A program made the position numbers and the translations under genes. The notes beneath the pieces were generated by a model. That model saw nothing but the letters and a program-made list of their open reading frames with translations, did no database searches and had not been told where the DNA came from. DNA of 64,000 bases from assembly GCF_001908235.1 (NCBI RefSeq), contig NZ_LGHK01000022.1, positions 62,001 through 126,000 on the forward strand, read 5' to 3'. The number at the start of each line of letters is the position of its first letter. Within the stretch, counting starts at the first letter, position 1. This DNA comes from Bradyrhizobium sp. NAS96.2. GTDB taxonomy: Bacteria > Pseudomonadota > Alphaproteobacteria > Rhizobiales > Xanthobacteraceae. Below, piece after piece: positions 38,884 to 47,849 of the stretch.

Positions 38884-39586
38884 TTCCTCTCTTAGCACTC
38901 TTACCGATAGATTCGTTCGGTTTCTTACCTGAAGCGGTTCTTATTCTTATGCCTTGGATCGTCTGATGATCTGCTTGTAGGGCCCAGGCTACATTTCGAA
39001 CAGCGAGCCTCAATCCGTCATTTGCCGCAACGCGCCCGAGTCCCACGTTAAAGTGCTACTCGTGAGTGGCCTATGCCTCCTCGATTGCCGCGCTGCAGCC
39101 AACGGTCTTTGCGCAGCGTCGCGCTGCCGTCCTCAATGCCCACGGCATCATTGGGCAAAAGTAGAGTGAGCGTCCGTGCCGCACTGACACTGCATACTGC
39201 TTTGTGACCAGTGCTTTCTAACGCAACCTGCTTGAACCCGACGTAGCGTCAGGTTGTAGAGTTGCAAACAGCACCCCGCAAGAGGGACCACAGCTCTGCG
39301 CGTTCCGTATCGCTCTTGCGATGCTTTTTGCGCAGGCACCAGGGCTCGGCGCTAATGATCTCCGCGGTGATTGACATGGTATGGCACTCCGGTGGTCGAT
39401 GCAGCACTAAGCCATTTGGATTGTTGGCGGCCTCAGGGATGCGGCAACCCGCTTGCTGCGAACAATCGCGGGTGCATCCTTCGCGCGGTAAGTCAGACCG
39501 ATTCTGACACAGCTGCGCGATTGAGATTGTCATAGGCGCTATTGCTGGCTTGTACGGCAGAAGCGCACACGCTTCGAAGAGTGAGT
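38884..39586. other. Gap between nodD1 and nodD2 with NolA box 4
   Basis: It holds the promoter at 39232-39262. No gene is supported; an 81-codon plus-strand frame at 39262-39507 has no recognisable features. Confidence 0.4.
39232..39262 (+). promoter_or_regulatory. MerR-type promoter, NolA box 4 (nodD2)
   Basis: TTGAAC (39232-39237), 19-bp spacer with ACGTAGCGTCAGGTTG, TAGAGT (39257-39262). The next gene is nodD2, 324 bp downstream. NolA is known to raise nodD2 expression in B. japonicum, which supports the reading of this motif. Confidence 0.78.
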
Positions 39587-40595
39587 ATGCGCTTCAAGGG
39601 CCTGGATCTTAATCTTCTTGTCGCACTTGATTCTCTGCTGACCGAGCGGACACTCACCGAGGCCGCCCGTAGGATCAATCTCAGCCAACCCGCCATGAGT
39701 GCCGCCGTGTCCCGGTTACGCGCCTACTTCGGGGATGAGCTATTCGCGATGAAAGGCCGCAGACTCGTTCCGACGTTGCGTGCGGAACGCCTCGCCACGC
39801 CTGTTCGCGAGGCTCTGCTGCAGATCCAGCTTTCCATTATCTCGCATTATGAGTTCAACCCGACTGAATCAGATCGCCGGTTCGTGATTCGTCTTTCGGA
39901 TTGCAGTACCCTTGTGTTTTTCCGACGGGTCGTTGCGCGCGTTTCGCGGGATGCTCCCAACGTCAGACTTGAGCTGCGCCCCCCCCGCCGACGATCACGA
40001 TGAGCTCCTCCGCCGCGGTGAAGCTGATTTCGTCATCTTGCCCGACACATTGATGTCCAGCGCGCATCCTAAGGCGAAGCTATTCGAGGACCGGCTCGTG
40101 TGCGTTGGCTGCTGCACAAACAAGCAGCTATCTCGCCGGCTCACATTCGAGAGATATATGTCTATCGGACAGGTCGCAGTTAAGTCTGCGCTTGCGCGAA
40201 AGTCCGCGATCGAAGAATGCTTTTTCCTTGAGCAAGGCCTCAAGCGGCGCATCGATGTTAGCGTGCAAAGCTTCAGTATGATCCCAGCCATGCTGTTGGG
40301 CACGGACCGTATCGGGATGCTGCCCTTAAGGCTGGTGAGGCATTTAGAGAAAACGACACCACTACGGATAGTTGACCTGCCGTTCTCACTTCCCGCATTC
40401 ACCGAAACAGTCCAGTGGCCAGCCTTTCACAACAGCGACCCGGCAAGCACATGGATGCGAGAGCTGATCTTGCAGGAGGCTTCCTGCATGGCCCCGCCCG
40501 ACGAGCCCACGCAAGCCTCTGGCGTCTTAAAATTGGGGCAAGACGTCGCATCAGCTCCTCCACCCTGTGATCCGATCTCCCTGGATGCTCCATGA
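39587..40595 (+). pseudogene. nodD2: Second nodD copy (NodD2), one-base frameshift
   Basis: The first frame gives [20 protein letters not shown], the helix-turn-helix [20 protein letters not shown] and matches NodD1 closely until about codon 131. It then meets a run of eight C at 39979-39986 and ends in missense residues. The +1 frame continues with [21 protein letters not shown], matching the same region of NodD1, and runs to a normal end at 40595. Removing one C restores a full-length protein. NodD2 represses nod genes in B. japonicum in response to cell density and NolA. If the frameshift is real, this repressor arm is lost. The start ATG at 39587 follows GAAGAGTG. Confidence 0.93.
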
Positions 40596-41104
40596 GAACC
40601 CATTGCTATCCTTCGTAATTGTCGATTCTTGAACCACTTATGTTCCAACGACCTCCTTGGCTTGCATTGTACTCTCGCCGACCGACTCGCGCCTGCACTC
40701 CAAACGCACACAGCAGCTCGTCGCCCCTGACTCTATTCTCACGCTATTGTGCACACCGCGGCAAATTGCTATCGAGCCCGCCGCGCGAGCAACGGCTCAA
40801 GCCGGCAGTTGGACTCGCGGTAGATATAGAGCCCAGTAATCGACAGCAGAAACAAAGTGCGATCTTCGCTCGGCTCAATCTCTCCCGCGCACCTGTGCCC
40901 CGCCAGAGGATTGGCGCGAGCACAGTTAGCTCAGATCTTTCGCAGGGCCTGGATCGCGCGCTGCTGTGTTGCCCAACCGCATCACTGCAGCGCGCACGGC
41001 ATCAGTACCGCTCTGCGCCGCCGGTACGTCCCGTTTTGGCCCTACCGCGGCCACACGCCTTGCCCACGTGCGCTCGTCTCGCGCAATGATATCGGGAGCT
41101 GAAC
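40596..41104. other. Gap without a convincing gene
   Basis: Only frames without recognisable content; no signal supported. Confidence 0.4.
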
Positions 41105-41314
41105 GTGCAGCGCTACTATGATTTCTTGGGGCCGGAGGATCTTTCGGTATTGGGTAGGATCTTTGATACTGCCGTCACGGCTCTGCCAGCGTCTATGCGC
41201 ACCCCCGAGAATCGCACGGCAATCGCTAAGCTTGTGCTGATGCGTGCAGGTGCAGGCGAGCCACAATTGGCGTCATTAATGAGTTTGCTGAACCTGATTT
41301 CCCCTGCCGCTTAA
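41105..41314 (+). CDS. Small hypothetical protein ahead of nolA, 69 aa
   Basis: The frame starts at GTG after GGGAGCTGAAC. The protein carries the pattern GPEDLSVLGRIFDTAVTALP, then NRTAIAKLVL, which recurs in the C-terminal half of the 157-residue protein at 46645-47118 (PEDLQVLGTLFDRAIAALP, then NRITLAKFIL). The two are clear paralogues of one short helical module of unknown function. There is no membrane segment or cysteine motif. It lies 75 bp before NolA box 5, on the same strand as nolA but outside its promoter. The shared module supports this being a real gene. Confidence 0.65.
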   Translation: MQRYYDFLGPEDLSVLGRIFDTAVTALPASMRTPENRTAIAKLVLMRAGAGEPQLASLMSLLNLISPAA

Positions 41315-41388
41315 TCGAACGACGATCCAAAATATCCACCATGCTTGCGCCGGAATGGAAGAAGGTTCAGCTAGCCCATTGAAATAGC

Positions 41389-41419
41389 TTGAATCTCACG
41401 TGACGTCAGGTTGTAGGCT
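41389..41419 (+). promoter_or_regulatory. MerR-type promoter, NolA box 5 (nolA)
   Basis: TTGAAT (41389-41394), 19-bp spacer with ACGTGACGTCAGGTTG, TAGGCT (41414-41419). The predicted start is only about 8 bases before the nolA ATG, so the mRNA would be almost leaderless. A MerR-type promoter on a MerR-family gene points to autoregulation. Confidence 0.85.
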
Positions 41420-41433
41420 TTGAATTGAAACAC

Positions 41434-42147
41434 ATGACCAAAGCCACACCACGAAGGCGTCGATGGCGCATCGGAGAACTTGCAGATGCTACCGGAGTGA
41501 CGGTACGCACCCTGCATCACTATGAGCACACGGGTCTGCTTGCCGCGTCGGAGCGCACCGACGGCGGCCACCGAATGTACGATCGTGAAAGCGTACAACG
41601 AGTTCATCAAATTCTAGCGCTGCGTGAGCTTGGTTTCTCCCTTCACGAGATACGTAAAGCCATGGAGGGGCGCACTTCGCTTACAGATCTATTGCGCTCA
41701 CATTTGGAGCGGATCGAGCTGCAGGTGACGCGTACGACGCTGCTGCGGGATCGCTTACGCAACATGACGACGGATGGTGATGTACAGGTGAGCGTAGACG
41801 AGTTGCCTGCCACCTTGAATGCCATGTCGAGGGTCGAGAAGCGAACCCAGCCCCACCGATGCACATGCAAGCTAGCCGCCGAGCGAGAGGAGCGATGGCG
41901 ACGAATCCGCGACGAATTGCGCGATTGCATGGATCGCAGTGAGCATCCCTCCAGCGAGCGCACGAGAGCCGTAGCGCTAGAGGCGCGCTTGCTGTTCAGT
42001 GAAATCGCGGGAGTTGAATCGACCGTCTCGACAATCCTGAAGGTCCTTGCACGATTGAGCGCCCCTCGGAGCCTGGCGGGCTGGGACCCTAATCTAATGC
42101 AATATCTCGATCTCGCGCTTGCCGCGCTGGAGAACCAGTCGCACTGA
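41434..42147 (+). CDS. nolA: MerR-family regulator NolA
   Basis: NolA governs genotype-specific nodulation and nodD2 expression in Bradyrhizobium. The 237-residue product has an N-terminal MerR helix-turn-helix (RWRIGELADATGVTVRTLHH, YEHTGLLAASERTDGGHRMY, VHQILALRELGFSLHEIRKA) and the NolA-specific C-terminal part with RCTCKLAAEREERWRRIRDE and SAPRSLAGWDPNLMQYLDLA. The length equals that known from B. japonicum. I start at the ATG at 41434; a TTG three codons earlier is in frame. B. japonicum makes shorter NolA forms from internal starts; in-frame methionines (for example MYDRES and MEGRTS) exist here too. The gene has its own MerR-type promoter and is followed by a hairpin. Confidence 0.95.
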   Translation: MTKATPRRRRWRIGELADATGVTVRTLHHYEHTGLLAASERTDGGHRMYDRESVQRVHQILALRELGFSLHEIRKAMEGRTSLTDLLRSHLERIELQVTRTTLLRDRLRNMTTDGDVQVSVDELPATLNAMSRVEKRTQPHRCTCKLAAEREERWRRIRDELRDCMDRSEHPSSERTRAVALEARLLFSEIAGVESTVSTILKVLARLSAPRSLAGWDPNLMQYLDLALAALENQSH

Positions 42148-42151
42148 CGCT

Positions 42152-42172
42152 TGCCCCGCGCGATGCGGGGCA
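42152..42172 (+). terminator. Hairpin after nolA, probable terminator
   Basis: Arms TGCCCCGC and GCGGGGCA with a 5-base loop, 5 bp after the nolA stop, followed by a T-rich stretch (CTCTTGTGTTTT). Confidence 0.65.
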
Positions 42173-42341
42173 CGATCACTCTTGTGTTTTGGAAGCCGCG
42201 ATTCCTCGACGTCGGTGAAACGTTCGATTCGGACCCGCGTGTCGTGATTTGAGAACTCAACGCGCCCCTCTTACGGTACGGGCTCTCCAATCCACACGCC
42301 TCGCGAGTGGTGATTGATCGCTTTGACCGACAAGAAAGCGC

Positions 42342-42372
42342 TTGAAACGCACGTAGCGTCACATTGTACGGT
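42342..42372 (+). promoter_or_regulatory. MerR-type promoter, NolA box 6
   Basis: TTGAAA (42342-42347), 19-bp spacer with ACGTAGCGTCACATTG, TACGGT (42367-42372). It precedes the small membrane protein, the aminotransferase and the monooxygenase genes on the same strand. Confidence 0.75.
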
Positions 42373-42490
42373 CCAGCGCAGATAGCCAGTACTTCCAGAC
42401 AACGACACGATGATCCTGTGAAGTTGCCAAGCGGACCTGATTGTCTTGGCTCACGCGGCGCCCCGTAGATCCGGCAAAGGATTCTGAGTA

Positions 42491-42694
42491 ATGAGACGCC
42501 TTGACAACATAGCAGTCGCGATACTCGCGTCCTTTCTCGCGGTCGCAGTCGTCGCGACGTTGCTGTTGCTGGTGACGGGGCTCGCAGAACTGTCTAATGC
42601 TGACGTGCCAGATTGCCAGTCGATACCGGACAGCAAAATGCTGACACCATCGCGGATCTGGTACCGCGGCTCTCCACTGACTAAGAGGCTGTGA
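42491..42694 (+). CDS. Small inner-membrane protein, 67 aa
   Basis: The short frame starts at an ATG with GGATTCTGAGTA ahead. The N-terminus (MRRLDN) is basic and is followed by one hydrophobic segment at about residues 7-33 (IAVAILASFLAVAVVATLLL), then a hydrophilic tail with one cysteine (VPDCQSIPDS). This is the pattern of a single-pass membrane protein with the tail outside. The function is unknown. It is the first frame after NolA box 6, about 110 bp from the predicted start, and lies 165 bp ahead of the aminotransferase gene, so it may be the first gene of that operon. Confidence 0.55.
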   Translation: MRRLDNIAVAILASFLAVAVVATLLLLVTGLAELSNADVPDCQSIPDSKMLTPSRIWYRGSPLTKRL

Positions 42695-42859
42695 CAAGCA
42701 GTCTGTCTGCTTCTTCAGATTATTCTTGGAAGAGATCCAACTACCGCCTGACGATCCCGCGTCGCCTAGCCAGTTTGGTTTGCCGTTTTCCTCGCCGCAA
42801 ATGACAGCGCTCAATTGCTGACATTACGACAGCTCTCGGCGATCCAGAGGGAGAACACC

Positions 42860-43963
42860 ATGTCGGACGAAAAGCTGCGAAACGTGCTTTCTTCTCTTGC
42901 TCCGGTGGCGCGCCAGTTAGATGTCCTGCCATCCGGCCGGCCTGCCGCGGACGCGAGCTATGTGAAACTGGATACGAATGAGAATCCATTCCCGTTGCCA
43001 TCCATTGTCATGCAAGGCGCGCGCGCGGCTCTTGAGCGGCAGTACCTGTACCCAGAACATGACAACATCAGCTTGAGGGAAGCAGCTGGCTACGCCTATG
43101 GCATCGCGACGGATCAGGTGATCGCCGGCAATGGCTCATCCGAACTTCTTGGGCTGCTCTACAGAGCTTTCCTAACCCCTGGTGATCGCGTTGCAATGCT
43201 GTCTCCCGGCTTTTCATTCAACCGCAAGCTTGCAATGTTGCACGCTGCCGAGCTCGTTGAGATAGAAAGTGCGGAAACCCCTTCCTTACCAATCGAGAAG
43301 TTGCTTTCCGGCCCAGCGAAAGACGCCAAGTTCGTTCTGTTGGCTAATCCGAACAATCCCACCGGCCTCTACGTTCCGCTCGCCGATGTCGAACGTCTGT
43401 TGGCACGATCGGAACGCCTAATTGTCCTCGACGAGGCCTATGTCGACTTTGCACCCGACAATGGCTTACGGCTCCTGAGCCGCTATGCAAATCTTCTGAT
43501 TCTTCGAACGCTCTCAAAAAGCTATGCTGCCGCCGGCATACGCGTCGGCTTCGGCTTCGGTCATCCAGCGCTTATTGGCAGGTTACGTAACATCCAGAAC
43601 GTTTTCAATATGAACGTTATCGGCCAAGCAGTTGGTATCAGCATCCTCACGCATCGCGCAGCTTATGAAGGTAACCATCGACACATCAGAGATGAAAGGC
43701 AGAGAGTTTCAGCTGTGCTATCTCAGCTCGGCTTTTGCGTACCACCTTCCCACGCGAACTTCGTGCTAGCCCGCGCCCCTGTCGGACAAGATGGCAGTTG
43801 GTGGCAAGCCGCTCTGGCGAAGGAGAAGATTCTCGTCGCCTCCTTCCCCGATAAGAGCCTCGAACGCTGTATCCGCATTAGCATTGGCACTAAAGATCAA
43901 ATGGATGCGTTTCTGGCGGCGATCAAGGCGATTTCAGCGCGCATAAAGACCCGCAGTTGCTAA
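42860..43963 (+). CDS. PLP-dependent aminotransferase, histidinol-phosphate type
   Basis: The 367-residue product is a fold-type I aminotransferase of the HisC subfamily: VKLDTNENPFPLPS, IAGNGSSELLGLLYRAFLTP, LLANPNNPTGLYVPL, LIVLDEAYVDFAPDNG and RTLSKSYAAAGIRVGFGFG with the PLP-binding lysine. Such enzymes transfer amino groups to histidinol phosphate and, in several bacteria, to aromatic keto acids. The ATG at 42860 follows GAGGGAGAACACC; the open frame runs 15 codons upstream. Located in a NolA-box unit away from other his genes, it is likelier to serve a special pathway than histidine synthesis; that is inference. The substrate cannot be told. Confidence 0.88.
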   Translation: MSDEKLRNVLSSLAPVARQLDVLPSGRPAADASYVKLDTNENPFPLPSIVMQGARAALERQYLYPEHDNISLREAAGYAYGIATDQVIAGNGSSELLGLLYRAFLTPGDRVAMLSPGFSFNRKLAMLHAAELVEIESAETPSLPIEKLLSGPAKDAKFVLLANPNNPTGLYVPLADVERLLARSERLIVLDEAYVDFAPDNGLRLLSRYANLLILRTLSKSYAAAGIRVGFGFGHPALIGRLRNIQNVFNMNVIGQAVGISILTHRAAYEGNHRHIRDERQRVSAVLSQLGFCVPPSHANFVLARAPVGQDGSWWQAALAKEKILVASFPDKSLERCIRISIGTKDQMDAFLAAIKAISARIKTRSC

Positions 43964-44251
43964 CTGCGCGCGTTTCCCGGCCAATCGGCAGGAAACTGAC
44001 ATGAGGGCAAGACAATCCCGACGGATTCGCGCTGTTTTGATCGATGAACGGTGTAGTGCCCCGAACTGAGCTCCGATCCGGACAACAGCGGCCAGCACTT
44101 TGACGGTCACCTTTGCGGATCGGCACGTGATCAGGTGCCGATCAGTACACCCAGAATAGAGATCTAACGGCGATCATATGACAGACGTCGACAATGCTCG
44201 CGGCCTGACGCCGACAGGCCCTTCCCGCGTTCTACAATCGGAGACAATCGA

Positions 44252-45280
44252 GTGACGAATCGCAAGCCTTCAAAACTGACCTGCGGCATTTTCGATCATC
44301 TGGACGACGACGGCCGCGATGCCGCGCGACAATACGCAGATCGCCTGAGCTTGGCAGAAGCGTGCGACTCTCTTGGCTTCTATGCATATCATTTGGCCGA
44401 ACACCATTGCACGCCGCATGGGAGAGGCCCGTCCCCGAATCTGTTCTTGTCGAGCGTCGCTCAACGCACGCAGCGGCTGCGTATCGGTCCCCTGGTAATG
44501 TTGCTTAACCTCTATCACCCGCTGCGAGCATTCGAGGAACTGTGTATGCTCGACCACTTGAGCGGTGGCAGACTAGAACTCGGCATCGGACGGGGCTCAC
44601 TACCGATCGAATTGGGTTATTTCGGCGTTAGCGCCAACGATGCCCCAGGACGGTATGAGGAAGCCAGCGAAATCCTCTCGAACGCGATGAAAGACCACAC
44701 GCTTTCCTACCACGGGCATCATTTTGAGCTGAACGATGTTCCCTTGACGCTAAAGCCGCTTCAGCGTCCAACTCCGCCAACCTGGGTCGCCAGCAATCGG
44801 CCCGAATCGGCGGCCTGGGCAGCTACCAACGGCGCGAATCTCGCGTGCGTAGGCCCCTCCTCTATCATTCGAAAAACTACTGATGCCTTCCGCGCGCATC
44901 TACCCCGCACCACTAATCCTGATGGTCGAGAGCCATTCACCGGATTGCTCCGCATGGTCGTAATTGCGCGTTCTGATGAAGAAGCATATTCGCTGGCGGC
45001 GACTGCGTACGAACGATGGCTCGAGAGCTTTATGTTCCTTTATGAGCTCAATACCGTTCCGACACCGCCTAATCTGCCGTTGACTTTCGATGCGGCACTT
45101 GAGAGCGAGTTGTGCGTCGTCGGAACGCCCGCTTCCGTCCGACAACATCTTCTTAGTCAGATGGAAGAGGCGGGCGCCAACTACCTGCTTTGCCAGCTTG
45201 CATTCGGCAATCTTCCGCTGGATGTTTCAGTTTACACCGCAGCCAAACTGCAATCCGAGGTTGTCGCTCGACTTTGCTGA
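44252..45280 (+). CDS. Luciferase-like flavin-dependent monooxygenase
   Basis: The 342-residue product belongs to the bacterial luciferase-like monooxygenases: SLAEACDSLGFYAYHLAEHHC near residue 30, QRTQRLRIGPLVMLLNLYHP, VEELCMLDHLSGGRLELGIG-type pattern (here FEELCMLDHLSGGRLELGIG), and a C-terminal CVVGTPASVRQHL. They use reduced FMN from a separate reductase to oxidise a substrate with O2. The flavin reductase at 12978-13502 could supply it, but that is a guess. The GTG start follows CGGAGACAATCGA. It is 288 bp after the aminotransferase on the same strand, probably the last gene of the NolA box 6 unit, and is followed by an inverted repeat. Confidence 0.88.
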   Translation: MTNRKPSKLTCGIFDHLDDDGRDAARQYADRLSLAEACDSLGFYAYHLAEHHCTPHGRGPSPNLFLSSVAQRTQRLRIGPLVMLLNLYHPLRAFEELCMLDHLSGGRLELGIGRGSLPIELGYFGVSANDAPGRYEEASEILSNAMKDHTLSYHGHHFELNDVPLTLKPLQRPTPPTWVASNRPESAAWAATNGANLACVGPSSIIRKTTDAFRAHLPRTTNPDGREPFTGLLRMVVIARSDEEAYSLAATAYERWLESFMFLYELNTVPTPPNLPLTFDAALESELCVVGTPASVRQHLLSQMEEAGANYLLCQLAFGNLPLDVSVYTAAKLQSEVVARLC

Positions 45281-45342
45281 CGATGCATCTTTCGACTATT
45301 TGACCTCGCTCGATAACAGGCGAGCTTCTTCAGTCCAGGCGT

Positions 45343-45365
45343 TACGTGCCACGGAGTGGCACGTA
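45343..45365. repeat. Inverted repeat after the monooxygenase gene
   Basis: Perfect arms TACGTGCCAC and GTGGCACGTA around GGA. It lies 62 bp after the stop codon. No T-rich tail follows, so it may be an RNA hairpin or an operator. Confidence 0.6.
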
Positions 45366-45637
45366 CACTGCCGAGCAAGCAGCCGTTCCTCGTCCCTCAA
45401 TTGGAAGTCCACGAACTATCTCCGCGAGCCGCTTAGCGCGTCGGCACGCCGCGGAGCCGCGTCAGCGCTTGGCAGGCGCATTCAAAAATGGGCCGTCTTG
45501 AGCACCGGGCGCGTCCTGTCAATATTTCGGATGCTTCGCGGATTCCGCGGGTATCGCGATAGCAAAGAACGACATCTACTCAATATCTGCTTCGTTCACT
45601 GAAGTTGATAAGCGCGCACGACACATCCCGCATGGCC

Positions 45638-45686
45638 CATTGGCGATCTGGATGTGTCCCATCAAAACAATCGATTGTACCGCTTT
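45638..45686 (+). promoter_or_regulatory. Orphan nod box
   Basis: The second half, ATC-A-AAACAATCGATTGTACC, matches the nod box consensus at nearly all positions; the first half (ending GGATG) is more diverged. It points right. The next supported gene is at 46645, about 960 bp away. Confidence 0.82.
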
Positions 45687-46644
45687 TACACGAATACAAT
45701 ACATAATCGCCTGCCTTCAGGAGCAGTTTCCCGGACCGTCGCATGACCATGAACTCTCCACCTTATACATTTGCATCCGAATTCGCCATGGAACGCCCAG
45801 AGGCCATTCGCAGCACGTTGGCGTCGTCAGCGCGTCGAAGCGGCCGCTCGCACAGCGCCGTACACTGTCCGGCTCCATACAATCGTTCGCTTGCAAGGTG
45901 AATGTCGTCCGCGGTTGAATTCGCACCAGAAACTTAATCCGAGCTCCGCAATGTGTTCGTGCTTCTCGCCTCGTTATCAGTGCCGCTTGATCACGAGTCC
46001 CCCCCCTTCGCTTGCTCAGCCTCGCTGAGCAAGCGAGCACTCCATGAACCTATTTTTCCACAACGGGCTCCGCCGCAATCACGTGTCATGCGCTGCTTTC
46101 GACAATCATTAGACGCACACAAGCGCTTGATTGCCTGGCGACATAACGTTCGCCACTTTTCGACGACGTCGTCGAGATGGTCGCTCTGCCTAGCTGGTGC
46201 GTCGGCGCCTCCGCAGCAGCCTCGTTCGGCAGGATGTACACCGCTATCGCGCAATGCTTACGTTGCGCCCGCTGCTCCAGCGGACCCGCCATCTTACGCG
46301 ACAGGTCGCCTGACGGCACTTCACTCGACAGCTTCTCAGTCTTTCGTCATGAGCAGCGTTCATCAAAATCGTACGCTACGCCACAATGTGGCAGCAGATA
46401 GGTGTGCCGACCGCGGCAGGGACCTTGGTGCATTGCGGGTGCCCACCGACACTACGTGCTCGACATCATTTCTTTTCTCGACACAGAAATCCCGCGCTCG
46501 CTCACTTCCCATGACACCCGATACGTTGGTCCACAATGGCAATAGCAATTGGTCCTCACGCAGGGCTGGAGTTTTACGAGACGGGAATGAAGGACCGACC
46601 CGTCATCCGCACCTCGACTGCATTAGTTAATCTGGAGAGACATC

Positions 46645-47118
46645 ATGAACTTTGATTGTAGTAATTCGCGCGTCGATCACCTCAAACAAAGCATCGGCCG
46701 GCAAGTGGAAGCAGTTGCCGGACTAATCTGCGAGGACAAGAACGCATTCGACGCGATGCAGTTGCTCAACAAGCTAACAAGTGCACTTGTTGCAGCAGAA
46801 CGGGACCAGGATCAGTTAGGCAAGACGACTACCCGCCGCGAGGTAGGCGATAGGCGGAATATCCCGTCACGAGCGGGAAATAATGCGGTTTACTATCCAG
46901 AAGACCTTCAGGTTTTGGGGACACTTTTTGACCGAGCAATCGCGGCCTTACCAGCCGCCATGCAAACTACTGCTAATCGGATTACACTCGCAAAGTTCAT
47001 TCTTGCACATGCAGTAGTCATTGAAGGTCGAATAGCTGTCTTAGATGCGGTCGATGACGCTCTTTGTTTTTGTCAATTGATTAAGGAGAGCGCCGGTTCA
47101 CGCTTATGCTCTGCATAG
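46645..47118 (+). CDS. Hypothetical protein with paralogous helical module, 157 aa
   Basis: The ATG follows a strong ribosome site (CTGGAGAGACATC). The N-terminal half (about residues 1-60) is helical with QVEAVAGLICEDKNAFDAMQ; the C-terminal half (about residues 78-145) holds YYPEDLQVLGTLFDRAIAAL, then NRITLAKFILAHA, which matches the small protein at 41105-41314. The module has no known function to me. There is no signal peptide or membrane segment. It is the first supported gene downstream of the orphan nod box, but the 960-bp distance makes control by that box uncertain. Confidence 0.7.
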   Translation: MNFDCSNSRVDHLKQSIGRQVEAVAGLICEDKNAFDAMQLLNKLTSALVAAERDQDQLGKTTTRREVGDRRNIPSRAGNNAVYYPEDLQVLGTLFDRAIAALPAAMQTTANRITLAKFILAHAVVIEGRIAVLDAVDDALCFCQLIKESAGSRLCSA

Positions 47119-47849
47119 ATAAATGCGAGCAATCCGCCTGGGATCGCTCAAAGCACTCTCCCCAATTTGCCAACTAAGTTGATTCACGCCGCTGCTGGCT
47201 CGCCTCCAGTTTCTCGGCGCGGAATGACGTTGCCGTTGCCAGCCATGACCTTAGGTACATTACCGGATTGTCATTCACCGGCCAGGCATCGCACGGCAGA
47301 GAGGACGCAACTGCGTCCTCTCCACTGTCTGACGACGATCAGAGCGATCACCCAGCTGTCCGTTTGATCAGTGCCTGCTTCGACGCTACCCGATCTCGAT
47401 AGGAACGCGCTCTGGTCTCTTACGTCCTCGGGGTCATTAATCTTTCCGGCAGACTCTCTGCCGCCTGCGGAGGAATCTCGAGGTTAGCTCAGGCGGCCGG
47501 AAATGCAGCTTACGGACAACCTGCTCATGCTTCTTTTCGTCTAGGAGTCGTTCCCAAAGACCGAGCATGCGGCTCGTCGAGTTCTCAAGCCAGCGCGCGA
47601 GACAATTGATTGCTCTGCGATAACTTTGCTAGGGCGCGGCCGTTCTATTAGCGTGATTTGATCCTCAACACCTTCAACACGCACTGGTGAGCGCCCGACG
47701 TTTCATCCGAATATCCTGGTTCGACAACCTCCCGCTACGTGAGATTGCGGCCATTTCTCGCGATGGCATGTTGTGTTGGAGTTACAGCAATTCGCAGTGA
47801 TGTTGCTAATACGCAATTCGCCGGGGCAATGGAAAGGAACGAAACTCGA
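47119..47849. other. Gap with a hairpin, no gene
   Basis: No supported gene. A perfect inverted repeat lies at 47299-47322, about 180 bp after the previous gene. Confidence 0.4.
47299..47322. repeat. Perfect 11-bp inverted repeat
   Basis: Arms GAGAGGACGCA and TGCGTCCTCTC are separated by two bases. It would form a strong hairpin and may end the transcript of the gene at 46645-47118, although no T-rich tail follows. Confidence 0.6.

Larger units (their letters stand above)
45281..46644. other. Gap with inverted repeat and orphan nod box, no intact gene
   Basis: About 1.36 kb. It holds the inverted repeat at 45343-45365 and a nod box at 45638-45686. Frames after the nod box are short, shadow each other and match nothing I know, which looks like decayed coding sequence. 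Confidence 0.45.

Noticed and set aside
45953..46630. 225-codon plus-strand frame after the orphan nod box
   Set aside because: Composition is Ser/Arg/Pro/Thr-rich and random-looking, overlapping frames exist on the other strand, and no ribosome site or domain was found.
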